Part shown: positions 54,601-63,829 of the stretch, one piece after another
How positions within the stretch are numbered: position 1 is the stretch's first letter
Layout of the letters: the number at the start of each line of letters is the position of its first letter
Origin: Helicobacter jaachi
GTDB taxonomy: Bacteria; Campylobacterota; Campylobacteria; Campylobacterales; Helicobacteraceae
Direction of reading: 5' to 3'
Assembly (NCBI RefSeq): GCF_000763135.2
Contig: NZ_JRPR02000002.1
Location: forward strand, 186,001-250,000
DNA length: 64,000 bases
Position numbers and translations under genes: made by a program
The notes under the pieces: generated by a model
The model's database searches: none
Seen by the model: only the letters and a program-made list of their open reading frames with translations
What the model was told of the DNA's origin: nothing

Positions 54601-57091
54601 GAGTGTGGTAAGTGCGAACAAAGTCCTAGAGCGATTTTGGCTTGATACAAAGGATACAGAGAGCAGCTTTGAGCTTTTGCTTAAAGATTCTTATGCGCCT
54701 AATGTGTATGTGAGCGTGAGCGTATTGCAAGATTATAAAAAGCTTGATAATGACCGCGCACAAAGGCTTTATGGCGTTATTCCTATAATGGTTGAAAATA
54801 CAGAATCTAAACTTAACCTCGCATTGCAAGCCCCACAATCAATCCGCCCTAATACTGATTTTAGCATTAAGCTTTCTAATAAAGAGAGCAAGAAAGTCGC
54901 CTATAGCGTGGCTGTGGTAGATGAAGGCTTGCTTAATTTAACAGATTTCATCTCGCCAAATCCATGGGCGTATTTTTATCAAAAGCTAGCTTTTATGCTA
55001 GAGAGTTTTGATAATTATGACTTAATCATCGGACGCGATATGGGGCAGATTCACAAGGTGTTTAAAGTGGGGGGTGATATGATGCTAGCAAGTGCGCAGC
55101 GCAAAGATTTAAGCCAAGCCCAAAGATTTAAGCCTGTGGCATTTTACACGCCTCCTATTATGAGTGATGAGCAGGGCAGGGCAGAAGTTACATACAAAAT
55201 GCCCGCATATATGGGCAGTGTGCGCATTATGGCAGTAGCGCTCAATGATACCTCCTATGGCGCCGCTGCGCAAAATATGCAAGTAAGCGCACCTGTGGCT
55301 ATGCTCTCAACCATTCCTAGGAGCTTAAAGATTGGCGATGTTTTTAGTCTTGCCATTGAGGTTGTGCCCACACAACACAAAGCAGGTAAAACTACGCTAA
55401 AACTCACAAGCGGGGATAAAATCCACCTTGACAAACAGACATTTACGCTTGATTTTAGCGATACCGCGTCACAAATTGTTCATACAAATGCCAAAGTTAG
55501 TCCAGATTCTATCGGGCAGGATTTTATTGATATTGTGCTAGAAAATGGTGATTTTACCATGCAAGAGCGCACAGATATTGATATTTTGCCCTTTAATCCC
55601 TACACGACTTTAAGCAAGAAATTTACCCTTGAGCCTAATGCCACGCTTACATTACAGAATCCAAAGCATTACATTAAGGATTCTCAAATGGGCTATGTGC
55701 TTATAAGTCAAAGCCCTATTATGGGCATTGAGCATCGTTTGCGCTGGCTTATACGCTATCCTTATGGCTGCATTGAGCAAACTACATCAAGTCTTATATC
55801 TCAACTTTTTCTCCATTTAAGCGGAGCAGATTCTATAAATAAGGCTCAAATAGTAAAAGATATTAATGCAGGCATTTCGCGCATTGCGACTTTTCAAACA
55901 ACTGATGGTGGATTTGCGTATTGGCAGGGTGGGAATAGTGCAGATGCGTGGGGGAGCGCGTATGCGGGGCATTTCTTACTTTTAGCCAAAGCACAGGGTT
56001 ATTATGTGCCTCAAGATATGCTTAAGGCTTGGATAAACTATGAGACTTATTATGTGAAAAATGCTCCGGCTAAGCAAGCAATCTATCCGCTTTATTTGCT
56101 TTCATTAGCAGGTGAGCCACAATTGGGGTTATTAAATTACATTTATGAGCATAATTTTAATGATTTAGACATAAGTGATAAATGGCTACTTGCTGCGGCG
56201 TATAAGCTTGCTAGCATAGATGATATCGCGCAAAAAATTACGCATAATCTCCCCACAAAAAGCCCAAAGCACGATGAGTCTTATTACAAAGATAGCTATG
56301 GCTCAAACTTGCGCGATGATGCGATAATACTCAAAGCCTACACAGATATTTATAAAACCCCAAAAGCGGAGCTTGCAGCTTATATCCAAGAGCAGCTTGA
56401 GGGACAAGAGTGGTATTCTACACAAACGCTAGGATTTTCTTTGCTAGCACTAGCGGGCAATAATGCTAGCGTGAAAGCAGATTCTATAACGCCTATGAAA
56501 TTTAGCCTTGCGGGCAAAGTCTATGATGAGGCGCTAGATTCTATAAAAGTGCCTTTTAGCGCAGAGACTGCTAAACTCATCTCCCAAAGTGATAAGCCTT
56601 TGTATGTAAATCAAGTGTGGGAGGGCATTTTGCTTGAGAAAGATATAAAGCCAAATGCGCAAAAAATTGCCCTTTCACGCGAGTTTTACGATGAGCAGGG
56701 CAAGCCTATTGATGTAAGCTCCTTGCCTTCAGGGAGTAGCTTTTATCTAAGCCTTACGCTTACAAATGCCAATAAGGCTGTAGATATTAAAAATGTGGCT
56801 ATCACGCAGATTCTGCCTAGTGGGTGGGAGATTGAAAATACAAGGCTTAGTGATGAATATCTGCCAAATTTTGCGCGTAATGACGCGGATTACACTGATA
56901 TGCGCGATGATAGAGTGATGTGGTTTTTAGATTTTAATAGCCAAAAAGCAGCAGAGCGCAAGATATTTGTAAAGATTAATACCATAACGCCCGGAGAGTA
57001 TGTCTTGCCACCAGCCACAGCAGAGGCGATGTATGATAATAGTTTTTTGGCAAATACAGCCTCTCTCCCAGTGGTTATAACCTCTAAGTAA
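51695..57091 (+). CDS. bacterial alpha-2-macroglobulin, lipoprotein with thioester
   Basis: A giant periplasmic lipoprotein (1798 aa) that traps proteases. Signal IYKIWLMLLCVLFVAC with lipobox FVAC (Cys about residue 20). Macroglobulin-like domains fill the first half (TDRGVYRPGEKAHINIIAR is the MG2/MG3 mark). The conserved A2M core has VVDEGLLNLTDF and MGSVRIMAVA. The thioester motif is intact: YPYGCIEQTTSS with Cys1359 and Gln1362. C-terminal SGWEIENTRL belongs to the receptor-binding-like part. This is the YfhM type, coupled with pbpC 27 bp downstream. A bait region cannot be placed by eye. Confidence 0.92.
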   Translation: MRKHIYKIWLMLLCVLFVACSDNKSVSSYTQEIATMPKILITFNEPITTQDKQGSIHTADKNDKIIALNGEAIRADYAFKSTYELLIIPSVPALKPNAEYRLEIKLSKLVDSMLEDNLNLKLHTKPTEVLSASLEPDYIDEKSFYLNARISLSQIIDTSDIREALKAQSVDFKAKIISLSDDAGSQIPFSFESQKDEINIQSEALPIEQAPKTYTLTLKADYFGFEEDEVLRYVRTARGLEVEDIAANSSQKPSITISFSQILADNANIQDFISITPNIAANIAKSGNKLIISAPFGIAKPYTVRVKEGIKSIDGLELKSPREERIIFEPLPPSLVFSQQGVFLPTIADKKLSFKSINVNRVHLKISRIYPNNITAYLYKQNLIGDVKYNANNAYDEYDTYGIYSDFEQLGDVVFEQSFDIPNQANEWIQNQLDFSALKAKEGIFIVELSFGADDVDAKSLKAQSYDNAYFLRKNGTIQKHLIFSNIALIAQRINDKLEVFALDIASNKPLSQVQIQAISHKNQSIAKANTNEQGIATFENLKDVMYLSATKGDSTTILRLNAPLALDSFDVKGLESTQGVNAYIYTDRGVYRPGEKAHINIIARADSKPITHPIYISITSPQGKKVVDKQKLTDNLFGFFNYEFDTDKNAPTGVWRIQADVGGSAFWHNVSLESVVPNRIKVELKTDEELTQAQIAEYDSIPYAISSSYLFGAPAANLTYTNQMYIQGVDFTPKVYRDYTFANPSSLRYSFNDTQEGQLDSKGFVEGIFNVNDLEHLNQNLRAFMSVKVFENGGRYVMARKNIDITLFDSFVGIKAPKAEVSLDSHLKIPIIVLSKDSQKLLANRPLTYRIYHSAHSWWWDYDSYDSFARSMKSSRHTKLIQEGSLTSSDKPIMLDFTPTQHGEMLLEVEDMQNHNTSAVLFYVGMSGEPSLNPKANTLAIKADKSQYQAGERAKISFESVQDAKALVSVVSANKVLERFWLDTKDTESSFELLLKDSYAPNVYVSVSVLQDYKKLDNDRAQRLYGVIPIMVENTESKLNLALQAPQSIRPNTDFSIKLSNKESKKVAYSVAVVDEGLLNLTDFISPNPWAYFYQKLAFMLESFDNYDLIIGRDMGQIHKVFKVGGDMMLASAQRKDLSQAQRFKPVAFYTPPIMSDEQGRAEVTYKMPAYMGSVRIMAVALNDTSYGAAAQNMQVSAPVAMLSTIPRSLKIGDVFSLAIEVVPTQHKAGKTTLKLTSGDKIHLDKQTFTLDFSDTASQIVHTNAKVSPDSIGQDFIDIVLENGDFTMQERTDIDILPFNPYTTLSKKFTLEPNATLTLQNPKHYIKDSQMGYVLISQSPIMGIEHRLRWLIRYPYGCIEQTTSSLISQLFLHLSGADSINKAQIVKDINAGISRIATFQTTDGGFAYWQGGNSADAWGSAYAGHFLLLAKAQGYYVPQDMLKAWINYETYYVKNAPAKQAIYPLYLLSLAGEPQLGLLNYIYEHNFNDLDISDKWLLAAAYKLASIDDIAQKITHNLPTKSPKHDESYYKDSYGSNLRDDAIILKAYTDIYKTPKAELAAYIQEQLEGQEWYSTQTLGFSLLALAGNNASVKADSITPMKFSLAGKVYDEALDSIKVPFSAETAKLISQSDKPLYVNQVWEGILLEKDIKPNAQKIALSREFYDEQGKPIDVSSLPSGSSFYLSLTLTNANKAVDIKNVAITQILPSGWEIENTRLSDEYLPNFARNDADYTDMRDDRVMWFLDFNSQKAAERKIFVKINTITPGEYVLPPATAEAMYDNSFLANTASLPVVITSK

Positions 57092-57118
57092 GAAAGATAA
57101 TCATAGGGAAGTGGAGCG

Positions 57119-59416
57119 ATGTTTCCCTATTTGAAAGCAATAAGCGTGTGCGTAGCGGGGCTTTTAGTCCTTGTGTGCTGCTATGGCGCGGGTGTGTTTA
57201 TGCAGTTTTATACTAGGCTTACGCCACATAGCGACTTATTTGAATCTATGTATAGTAAAAGCGTGCTTGATAGGCATAATCGCATTTTAAGCGTATTTCT
57301 TACACCTAATGAGCAGTGGCATATCAAATCTTACATACCTGTGCCCGACAAGCTGCGCGCGGCTGTTTTAACCTATGAGGATAAACGCTTTGAGAGCCAT
57401 TATGGCATTGATATACTTGCCCTTATGCGTAGTATTAAAAATAATCTTTTTTTCTCCCAGCGCACAGGCGGTAGCACCATAACTATGCAAGTAGTTAAGC
57501 TTTATTTAAAGCCTAAGCGCACTTATGCGAATAAATTTAATGAAATTATGCAAGCTTTTGCCCTTGAATGCGCGTATGATAAAGATGAGATTTTAAGTAT
57601 GTATCTTAATAACGCGCCCTATGGGGGCAATATCATTGGTTATCATTCAGCAGCACTTTTATATTTTAATAAAGATTCTGCATCTCTCACTTGGGCAGAA
57701 TCTGCTCTCCTTGCAGTCTTACCAAATGCACCAGGGCTTATTAATCTCCAAAAAAATACGCAGATTCTAAAAACTAAGCGCGATGCGCTTTTATATAAAA
57801 TGCACCAGAGGGGGTATTTTGATGAGCATATTTTATCGCTTGCTTTAAGAGAGCCTATCACTTGGCGCAAAATGCACCATCGTAACATCGCGCCACATAT
57901 TAGCCTAAAGCTTGCATCTCAAATAGGGCAAAATAACATCACCACCACTATCGACAAAGATTTGCAAATGCGCTTAGAATCTAAGGTTAAGCAATATCAT
58001 ACAAAGCTCTTGCCACAAGGCATTTTAAATCTAGCCGCGCTTGTAGTGGATACGAAAAGCGGGCAGATTCTATCCTACATCGGTTCGCAGGATTTTTTAG
58101 ACATAGCGCATTTTGGGCAAATTGATGGCGTGAGTGCTATGCGCTCACCCGGCTCATTGCTTAAACCATTTTTGTATGCTCTAAGTATAGATGAGGGCTT
58201 GATAGCTCCTGAAAGTTTGCTTGTTGATGTGCCGCTATTTTTTTCAAATTTTAATCCACAAAATGCTACAAAAACTTATGCAGGCTTGGTGCGCGCTCAA
58301 TATGCCTTGCAAAAATCCCTCAATGTGCCTTTTGTGAAATTATTACAAACTTATGGGTATGAGAAATTTTTTTTCACCCTGCAAGATATGGCGCAGCTAA
58401 AGCCTAGCAATGCCTATACTTATGGACTTTCGCTTATACTTGGCTCAAAGGAATTAAGTATGCTTGAAATTGCTAGACTTTATCGAGGGTTAGGGAATTA
58501 TGGCGAATTTGGTGATTTGTCTATTATGCTAAATGCTCCCACAAAGCCTAACAAGCGGTTTTTTTCTAAAGGCAGTGCTTATCTTACGCTCCAAACGCTT
58601 AAAGAATTGCAGCGCGAGGGTGATTTGGATTACCACAGGGCAAAAATGGCATTTTCATGGAAAAGTGGCACGAGCTATGGCAGGAAAGATGCGTGGGCGG
58701 CGGGTGTTAGCCCAAAATATACTATTGTTGTTTGGGTGGGGAATTTCACAGGCAAGGCAAATCCTAATATCTTTGGTGCAAGCACTGCAGGCACACTTCT
58801 TTTTGAAATCTTAGAATCTTTGCCAGATAATAATCTTACTTTTACGCTTCCAGCGTCAGATTTAAAATATATTGAGGTGGATAAATTTAGTGGCTATACG
58901 CTTAGTGATGAGTATAAAGCCTTACTTAGGCAAAGCAGCCTTGATAAAAGTATGCAATATATCCTCTATCCTACGCAGGCAAAGCCGCTACAAACCTCTC
59001 CTTTTTATAAAAAGGTGTTTCTTGCAGCGGATAAGGAGGTAGATTCTATAAGTGAGGATTTTATACACGCTAAGCCCGCGCTTATGCTTCATCTCCCCAC
59101 AAATGTGCTAGCATACTATAAATCGCAACATATAAATATTGCAAAGCATTTAAATAAGCAAGCCAAACATGTGCAGTTTATTTACCCCACAAATGGGCTT
59201 AAAATCATTTTGCCAAAAGATTTTGATGGGCAAAAAGAGTTGATTATAAATATTGCTAATCTTAAAAATCAGTGTATTGCGTGGTATCTTAATAAAACAC
59301 TTATCCATACTTCTAATCAATCTAGTCTCAAACTCTCCCTCCCACGCCGCGAGCATACACTTAGTATCATAGGCGAAGATGGCAGCATGGATAGCATTAG
59401 TTTTAGTATTGAGTGA
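57119..59416 (+). CDS. pbpC: penicillin-binding protein 1C
   Basis: A bifunctional peptidoglycan synthase anchored by an N-terminal membrane segment (AISVCVAGLLVLVCCYGAGV). GT51 domain: VPDKLRAAVLTYEDKRFESH (catalytic Glu in EDKRF), RTGGSTITMQVVKL, LNNAPYGGNIIGY. Transpeptidase domain: RSPGSLLKPF (SxxK serine), KTYAGLVRAQYALQKSLN, and WKSGTSYGRKDAWAAG (KTG-type box as KSGT). A C-terminal PBP1C-type domain follows (about 640-765). 765 aa. The pairing with A2M suggests a repair-and-defence unit for the cell wall, as proposed for other bacteria. Confidence 0.93.
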   Translation: MFPYLKAISVCVAGLLVLVCCYGAGVFMQFYTRLTPHSDLFESMYSKSVLDRHNRILSVFLTPNEQWHIKSYIPVPDKLRAAVLTYEDKRFESHYGIDILALMRSIKNNLFFSQRTGGSTITMQVVKLYLKPKRTYANKFNEIMQAFALECAYDKDEILSMYLNNAPYGGNIIGYHSAALLYFNKDSASLTWAESALLAVLPNAPGLINLQKNTQILKTKRDALLYKMHQRGYFDEHILSLALREPITWRKMHHRNIAPHISLKLASQIGQNNITTTIDKDLQMRLESKVKQYHTKLLPQGILNLAALVVDTKSGQILSYIGSQDFLDIAHFGQIDGVSAMRSPGSLLKPFLYALSIDEGLIAPESLLVDVPLFFSNFNPQNATKTYAGLVRAQYALQKSLNVPFVKLLQTYGYEKFFFTLQDMAQLKPSNAYTYGLSLILGSKELSMLEIARLYRGLGNYGEFGDLSIMLNAPTKPNKRFFSKGSAYLTLQTLKELQREGDLDYHRAKMAFSWKSGTSYGRKDAWAAGVSPKYTIVVWVGNFTGKANPNIFGASTAGTLLFEILESLPDNNLTFTLPASDLKYIEVDKFSGYTLSDEYKALLRQSSLDKSMQYILYPTQAKPLQTSPFYKKVFLAADKEVDSISEDFIHAKPALMLHLPTNVLAYYKSQHINIAKHLNKQAKHVQFIYPTNGLKIILPKDFDGQKELIINIANLKNQCIAWYLNKTLIHTSNQSSLKLSLPRREHTLSIIGEDGSMDSISFSIE

Positions 59417-59467
59417 GCAAAAATTAGTCAAAATAGGCTAAGATTAGGCTAAAAACAAGGAGCAATA

Positions 59468-60211
59468 ATGACATTTCAAGGACAAAATGTATTAATCACA
59501 GGCGCGAGTAAAGGCATTGGTGCGCAAATTGCTAAAACATTGGCAGGATATGGGCTAAAAGTATGGATAAATTATCGCTCAAAGCCCGAGCTTGCAGAAG
59601 CTCTAAAGCATGATATAGAATCTAGTGGCAATAAAGCAGCGCTCATTAAATTTGATGCGAGCATTGAAGCAGAGTTTATAGCCGGACTTAAGGTGATTGT
59701 TGAGAGCGATGGGGTTTTAGATTATCTTGTCAATAATGCTGGCATTACAAATGATAAACTTGCCTTGCGTATGAGTGTGGCGGATTTTGAGAGTGTATTG
59801 GAGGCAAATTTGAAATCCTGCTTTATTGGCTGCAGGGAGGCTTTAAAAATTATGGGCAAGCAGCGATTTGGAAGTGTGGTAAATATCGCTTCAATCATCG
59901 GTGAGCGCGGCAATATGGGGCAGACAAATTATGCAGCAAGCAAGGGAGGTATGATAGCTATGAGTAAATCCTTTGCATATGAGGGTGCGCCGCGCAATAT
60001 ACGCTTTAATTGCGTAACACCCGGCTTTATTAGGAGCGATATGACTGATGAGCTTAAGCCCGAAGTAGCCGAAAATTATATGAAAAATATACCGCTTGCG
60101 CGCTTTGGCGAGGCAGAAGATGTCGCCCAAGCGGTGGCATTTTTGCTCTCAAATGCCTCTGCATACATTACTGGCGAGGTGCTAAAGGTGAATGGTGGGC
60201 TTTATATGTAG
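59468..60211 (+). CDS. fabG: 3-oxoacyl-ACP reductase
   Basis: NADPH-dependent reductase of fatty acid elongation. SDR marks: NVLITGASKGIGAQIA, YLVNNAGITND, VVNIASIIGERGNMGQTNYAASKGG (Ser-Tyr-Lys triad) and the C-terminal AYITGEVLKVNGGLYM. 247 aa. RBS AAGGAG. First of a fab/acc run; the stop codon lies at the foot of a hairpin (60210-60239) that touches the acpP promoter. Confidence 0.95.
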   Translation: MTFQGQNVLITGASKGIGAQIAKTLAGYGLKVWINYRSKPELAEALKHDIESSGNKAALIKFDASIEAEFIAGLKVIVESDGVLDYLVNNAGITNDKLALRMSVADFESVLEANLKSCFIGCREALKIMGKQRFGSVVNIASIIGERGNMGQTNYAASKGGMIAMSKSFAYEGAPRNIRFNCVTPGFIRSDMTDELKPEVAENYMKNIPLARFGEAEDVAQAVAFLLSNASAYITGEVLKVNGGLYM

Positions 60212-60239
60212 CAAAGTTGTTATTTAACAAATCTTTGCT
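60210..60239 (+). terminator. hairpin between fabG and acpP
   Basis: AGCAAAG-TTGTTA-TT-TAACAA-AT-CTTTGCT: 13 paired bases with one 2-nt bulge and a very short loop. It includes the last two bases of the fabG stop and ends on the first base of the acpP -10 box, so an attenuator or partial terminator is possible. Confidence 0.55.
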
Positions 60240-60244
60240 ATAAT
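60239..60244 (+). promoter_or_regulatory. extended -10 box for acpP
   Basis: TTTGCTATAATGG: TATAAT with an upstream TGC, 35 bp before the acpP ATG at 60279. This would give acpP, a very abundant protein, its own strong promoter inside the operon. Confidence 0.6.
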
Positions 60245-60278
60245 GGTAGCTTTTAAGTTTAAAATAAGGAGCAAAGAC

Positions 60279-60515
60279 ATGGATACATTTGAGAGTGTAA
60301 AGGCGGTGGTAGTAGAGCAACTGAGCGTTGATGCAAATGAGGTAAAGCCAGAATCTAGATTTATTGAAGATTTGAATGCAGATTCTCTTGATGTTGTTGA
60401 ACTCGTTATGGCTCTTGAGGAAAAATTTTCAATTGAAATTCCTGATGAAGATGCTGAAAAAATCAAAACCGTAAATGATGTTGTAGCCTATATTCAAGCT
60501 CACAAAAAATCCTAA
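60279..60515 (+). CDS. acpP: acyl carrier protein
   Basis: 78 aa, acidic. The phosphopantetheine serine lies in [19 protein letters not shown] (DSL motif). Start at ATG 60279 with AAGGAG; the frame is open from 60243 but those codons overlap the promoter. It lies between fabG and fabF in the usual order. Confidence 0.96.
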   Translation: MDTFESVKAVVVEQLSVDANEVKPESRFIEDLNADSLDVVELVMALEEKFSIEIPDEDAEKIKTVNDVVAYIQAHKKS

Positions 60516-60581
60516 ATACAGAATCCACTCGCGTGGGCTGTATCCCAACTCACCCATTATCATATTTGCAAAGGATTATAA

Positions 60582-61817
60582 ATGCGCCGAGTAGTAGTAA
60601 CCGGTCTAGGAATGATTAACTCACTAGGATTAAATAAAAGCGACTCTTTTAATGCTATTATCAACGCGCAGTGTGGAATTAAAAGAATTTCTTGCTTTGA
60701 TGTGGAGCAATTCCCTGTTAAAATTGCTGGCGAAATTACAGATTTTAATCCCGAAGAAGTCCTTGATGCGCGCGAAATAAAAAAGGCTGATAGATTTATC
60801 CAGCTTGGGCTAAAAGCCGCAAAAGAGGCGATGTATGAGAGCGGGCTACTTGAAGGGAATACGATAAATGCCACACTTGGAGAAAGATTTGGCGTAAGCT
60901 CTGCTGCTGGCATTGGTGGGCTTGGCAATATTGAGAAAAACTCCATTGCCTGTGAGCAGAAAGGTCCTCGCCGCATTAACCCATTTTTTATCCCCTCTGC
61001 TCTTGTGAATATGCTTGGGGGCTTTGTGTCCATTGAATACGCGCTTAAAGGTCCAAATCTTGCGAGCGTTACAGCGTGTGCAGCAGGCACACATGCTATT
61101 AGTGAGGCGGCAAAGACTATTATGCTTAATGGTGCAGATGTGATGCTCGTGGTGGCTTCAGAATCTTCTATTTGCCCTGTGGGCATTGGAGGTTTTGCGG
61201 CGATGAAGGCTTTAAGCGATAGAAATGATGAGCCTAGCAAGGCTTCTCGTCCCTTTGATAAAGAGCGCAATGGCTTTGTAATGGGTGAGGGTGCAGGGGC
61301 ATTGGTGCTTGAAGAGTATGAGAGTGCTAAAAAGCGTGGAGCGACTATTTATGCAGAGCTTATAGGCTTTGGTGAAAGTGGCGATGCTAATCATATCACT
61401 ACGCCTGCTCCGCAGGGTGAAGGAGCTTTGCGCGCTATGAAAGCCGCGCTTAGAATGGCAAATAGACCTGTGGATTACATTAATGCACACGGCACTAGCA
61501 CGGCTTATAATGATTTGTATGAAACTATGGCGCTTAAAACTGCTTTTGGCGGCAAAGATAATGTCCCTCCAGTGAGTTCAACTAAAGGGCAAATCGGGCA
61601 TTGTTTGGGTGCAGCTGGTGCTTTGGAGGCTATTATATCTATTATGGCTATGCAAAAGGGCATTCTACCTCCGACTATTAATCAAGAGAATCCAGACCCT
61701 GAATGTGACCTTGATTATATTCCAAATCATGCGCGTGAGGCAAAGATTGATGTTGTTATGAGCAACTCATTTGGCTTTGGCGGCACAAATGGGGTTGTGA
61801 TTTTTAGCAGAATCTAA
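60582..61817 (+). CDS. fabF: beta-ketoacyl-ACP synthase II
   Basis: Condensing enzyme of fatty acid elongation. [16 protein letters not shown] start; catalytic triad in [10 protein letters not shown] (Cys at about residue 165), [13 protein letters not shown] (His) and [17 protein letters not shown] (His). 411 aa. The C-terminus [17 protein letters not shown] ends in AGA ATC TAA, another stop inside the recurring motif. Eleven bp before accA. Confidence 0.96.
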   Translation: MRRVVVTGLGMINSLGLNKSDSFNAIINAQCGIKRISCFDVEQFPVKIAGEITDFNPEEVLDAREIKKADRFIQLGLKAAKEAMYESGLLEGNTINATLGERFGVSSAAGIGGLGNIEKNSIACEQKGPRRINPFFIPSALVNMLGGFVSIEYALKGPNLASVTACAAGTHAISEAAKTIMLNGADVMLVVASESSICPVGIGGFAAMKALSDRNDEPSKASRPFDKERNGFVMGEGAGALVLEEYESAKKRGATIYAELIGFGESGDANHITTPAPQGEGALRAMKAALRMANRPVDYINAHGTSTAYNDLYETMALKTAFGGKDNVPPVSSTKGQIGHCLGAAGALEAIISIMAMQKGILPPTINQENPDPECDLDYIPNHAREAKIDVVMSNSFGFGGTNGVVIFSRI

Positions 61818-61827
61818 GAGGTGGGCA

Positions 61828-62760
61828 ATGGCTACATATCTTGATTTTGAGCAGAAAATTAAAAATCTCCAAGATGATATAGAATCTGCCCTTGTGCGCG
61901 GCGATACACACGCTCAAGCAATCCTGCAAAAAGAGCTTGAAAAAGAAGTTTCCCATGTATATTCTCACATTAGCGATTATCAAAAATTGCAGCTAGCGCG
62001 TCACCCAGACCGCCCATATGCGCTAGATTATATAGAACTTATATGCAAAGATGGCTATGAAATTAGCGGTGATAGGCATTTTAGAGATGATAAGGCAATT
62101 GTGTGCTTTCTTGGCAAGGTTGGTGGGCAAACCACTATGATAATTGGCGAGGAGAAAGGGCGAGGCACGAAAAATAAGCTTGTGCGTAATTTTGGTATGC
62201 CAAGCCCTGAAGGCTATCGCAAGGCTTTGCGCGCTGCTAAGCTTGCAGAGAAATTTGCTATCCCTATTCTTATGCTTGTAGATACACAAGGGGCTTATCC
62301 GGGTTTAGGTGCGGAGGAGCGCGGGCAAAGCGAGGCTATTGCAAAAAATTTGCAAGTATTTGCAGGACTTAGAACGCCAACCATTGCTATTGTTATTGGC
62401 GAGGGCGGTAGCGGTGGAGCATTAGCCATTGCCGTGGCAGATAGATTAGCGATGATGCAGTATTCTGTTTTTAGTGTTATTTCGCCAGAGGGCTGCGCAG
62501 CTATTTTGTGGAATGACCCCTCAAAGATAGAATCTGCGACAAAAGCCCTTAAAATCACCCCTCCTGAACTCAAAAAATGCGGGCTTATTGATGATGTGAT
62601 TGATGAGCCGCTCATCGGTGCGCATAGGGATAAGCAAAGCGCAGCAAAGGCGATAGAATCTTATTATCTTAAAGCCCTCAATGCAGTTTTGCACGATAAA
62701 GATTATTTGGATAAACGCTATGAAAAGCTTATGAGTTATGGGGCTTTTGCTGAAGCGTAG
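61828..62760 (+). CDS. accA: acetyl-CoA carboxylase carboxyltransferase alpha subunit
   Basis: Makes malonyl-CoA with AccD, AccB and Acc[111 protein letters not shown]. 310 aa. Close behind fabF, so malonyl-CoA supply and elongation are linked. Confidence 0.96.
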   Translation: MATYLDFEQKIKNLQDDIESALVRGDTHAQAILQKELEKEVSHVYSHISDYQKLQLARHPDRPYALDYIELICKDGYEISGDRHFRDDKAIVCFLGKVGGQTTMIIGEEKGRGTKNKLVRNFGMPSPEGYRKALRAAKLAEKFAIPILMLVDTQGAYPGLGAEERGQSEAIAKNLQVFAGLRTPTIAIVIGEGGSGGALAIAVADRLAMMQYSVFSVISPEGCAAILWNDPSKIESATKALKITPPELKKCGLIDDVIDEPLIGAHRDKQSAAKAIESYYLKALNAVLHDKDYLDKRYEKLMSYGAFAEA

Positions 62761-62888
62761 CGCGCAAAATTCGCACTAGATTCTATGTGGCAAGTAGGCA
62801 AAAGCCTAAATGAAGTTTATTCTTATATTTACTCCCTACATATTTTCTTATGGCACAATGCACGCTTACATGAAACAAAGGAGCAAAC

Positions 62889-63713
62889 ATGAAAAAAATA
62901 TTAGTAGCACTGCTAGGCGTAGCCTTTATCATCGGCTTAAATGCATGTGCAGATAAGCAGGAGGAAAAGACAAGCACGCTTGAGCAGATTAAGCAAAAGG
63001 GCGTGGTGCGCATCGGCGTATTTAGCGATAAGCCGCCTTTTGGGTTTATTAATGAAAAAGGGCAAAATGATGGCTTTGATGTATATATTTCAAAGCGCAT
63101 CGTAAAAGATTTGCTAGGCGATGAAAGCAAAGTTGAGTTTGTCCTTACAGAAGCGGCTTCACGCGTAGAGTTTTTGCGCTCTAATAAGGTGGATATTATT
63201 ATGGCAAATTTCACAAAAACGCCTGAAAGAGAAGCGGTGGTGGATTTTGCAAAGCCTTATATGAAGGTCTCACTTGGCGTAGTGTCCCCTAATGGCGAGA
63301 TTAAAAGCATTGATGATTTAAAGGGCAAAAAGCTCATTGTCAATAAAGGCACAACAGCGGATATGTATTTTACAAAAAATTACCCCGATATTGAGCTGCT
63401 TAAATATGAGCAAAACACAGAAGCATTTCTCGCGCTTAAGGATAAACGAGGCGATGCGCTCGCGCATGATAATACACTTGTGCTAGCGTGGGCTATGGAA
63501 AATGAGGGCTTTGGCGTGGGCATTGCTTCACTTGGCGAGGAAGATGTGATTGCTCCAGCGGTTAAAAAGGGCAATATCGAGCTTAAAGAGTGGCTTGATA
63601 ATGAGATTGACACGCTCACACATGAAGGCTTTATCAAAGAGGCTTATGAGCGCACACTCGCGCCTATCTTTGGCGAGGAGAAAATGGATTCTGTAATTTT
63701 TGTGCATCACTAG
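62889..63713 (+). CDS. cjaA: CjaA-like amino acid (cysteine) binding lipoprotein
   Basis: A solute-binding protein of an ABC amino acid importer, anchored as a lipoprotein (KILVALLGVAFIIGLNAC, lipobox LNAC, Cys about residue 20). GVVRIGVFSDKPPFGFINEK, EAASRVEFLRSNKVDIIMANF, VDFAKPYMKVSLGV, LIVNKGTTADMYFTKNYPD and KRGDALAHDNTLVLAW closely follow C. jejuni CjaA, which binds cysteine. 274 aa. RBS AAGGAG. No permease or ATPase gene is adjacent in the window. Confidence 0.9.
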   Translation: MKKILVALLGVAFIIGLNACADKQEEKTSTLEQIKQKGVVRIGVFSDKPPFGFINEKGQNDGFDVYISKRIVKDLLGDESKVEFVLTEAASRVEFLRSNKVDIIMANFTKTPEREAVVDFAKPYMKVSLGVVSPNGEIKSIDDLKGKKLIVNKGTTADMYFTKNYPDIELLKYEQNTEAFLALKDKRGDALAHDNTLVLAWAMENEGFGVGIASLGEEDVIAPAVKKGNIELKEWLDNEIDTLTHEGFIKEAYERTLAPIFGEEKMDSVIFVHH

Positions 63714-63720
63714 AAGTGTT

Positions 63721-63796
63721 ACAGAATCTACGAAGTAGTTGATAGATTGCGCGCTGCCTTTATCAAAAAAGCAACAGCGCGGAGTTATAGAATCTA
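63721..63796 (+). repeat. dispersed intergenic repeat, shortened copy E
   Basis: Has AGAATCTA, AGTTGATAGATT, then directly the 3' hairpin GCGCGCTGCCTTTATCAAAAAAGCAACAGCGCGG and TTATAGAATCTA. The middle, including the TTT-loop hairpin, is missing. It lies between cjaA and the leftward Sel1-like gene. Confidence 0.7.
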
Positions 63797-63829
63797 GCCC
63801 TTTAAAAACTCTTATAATAATAAAGTATA

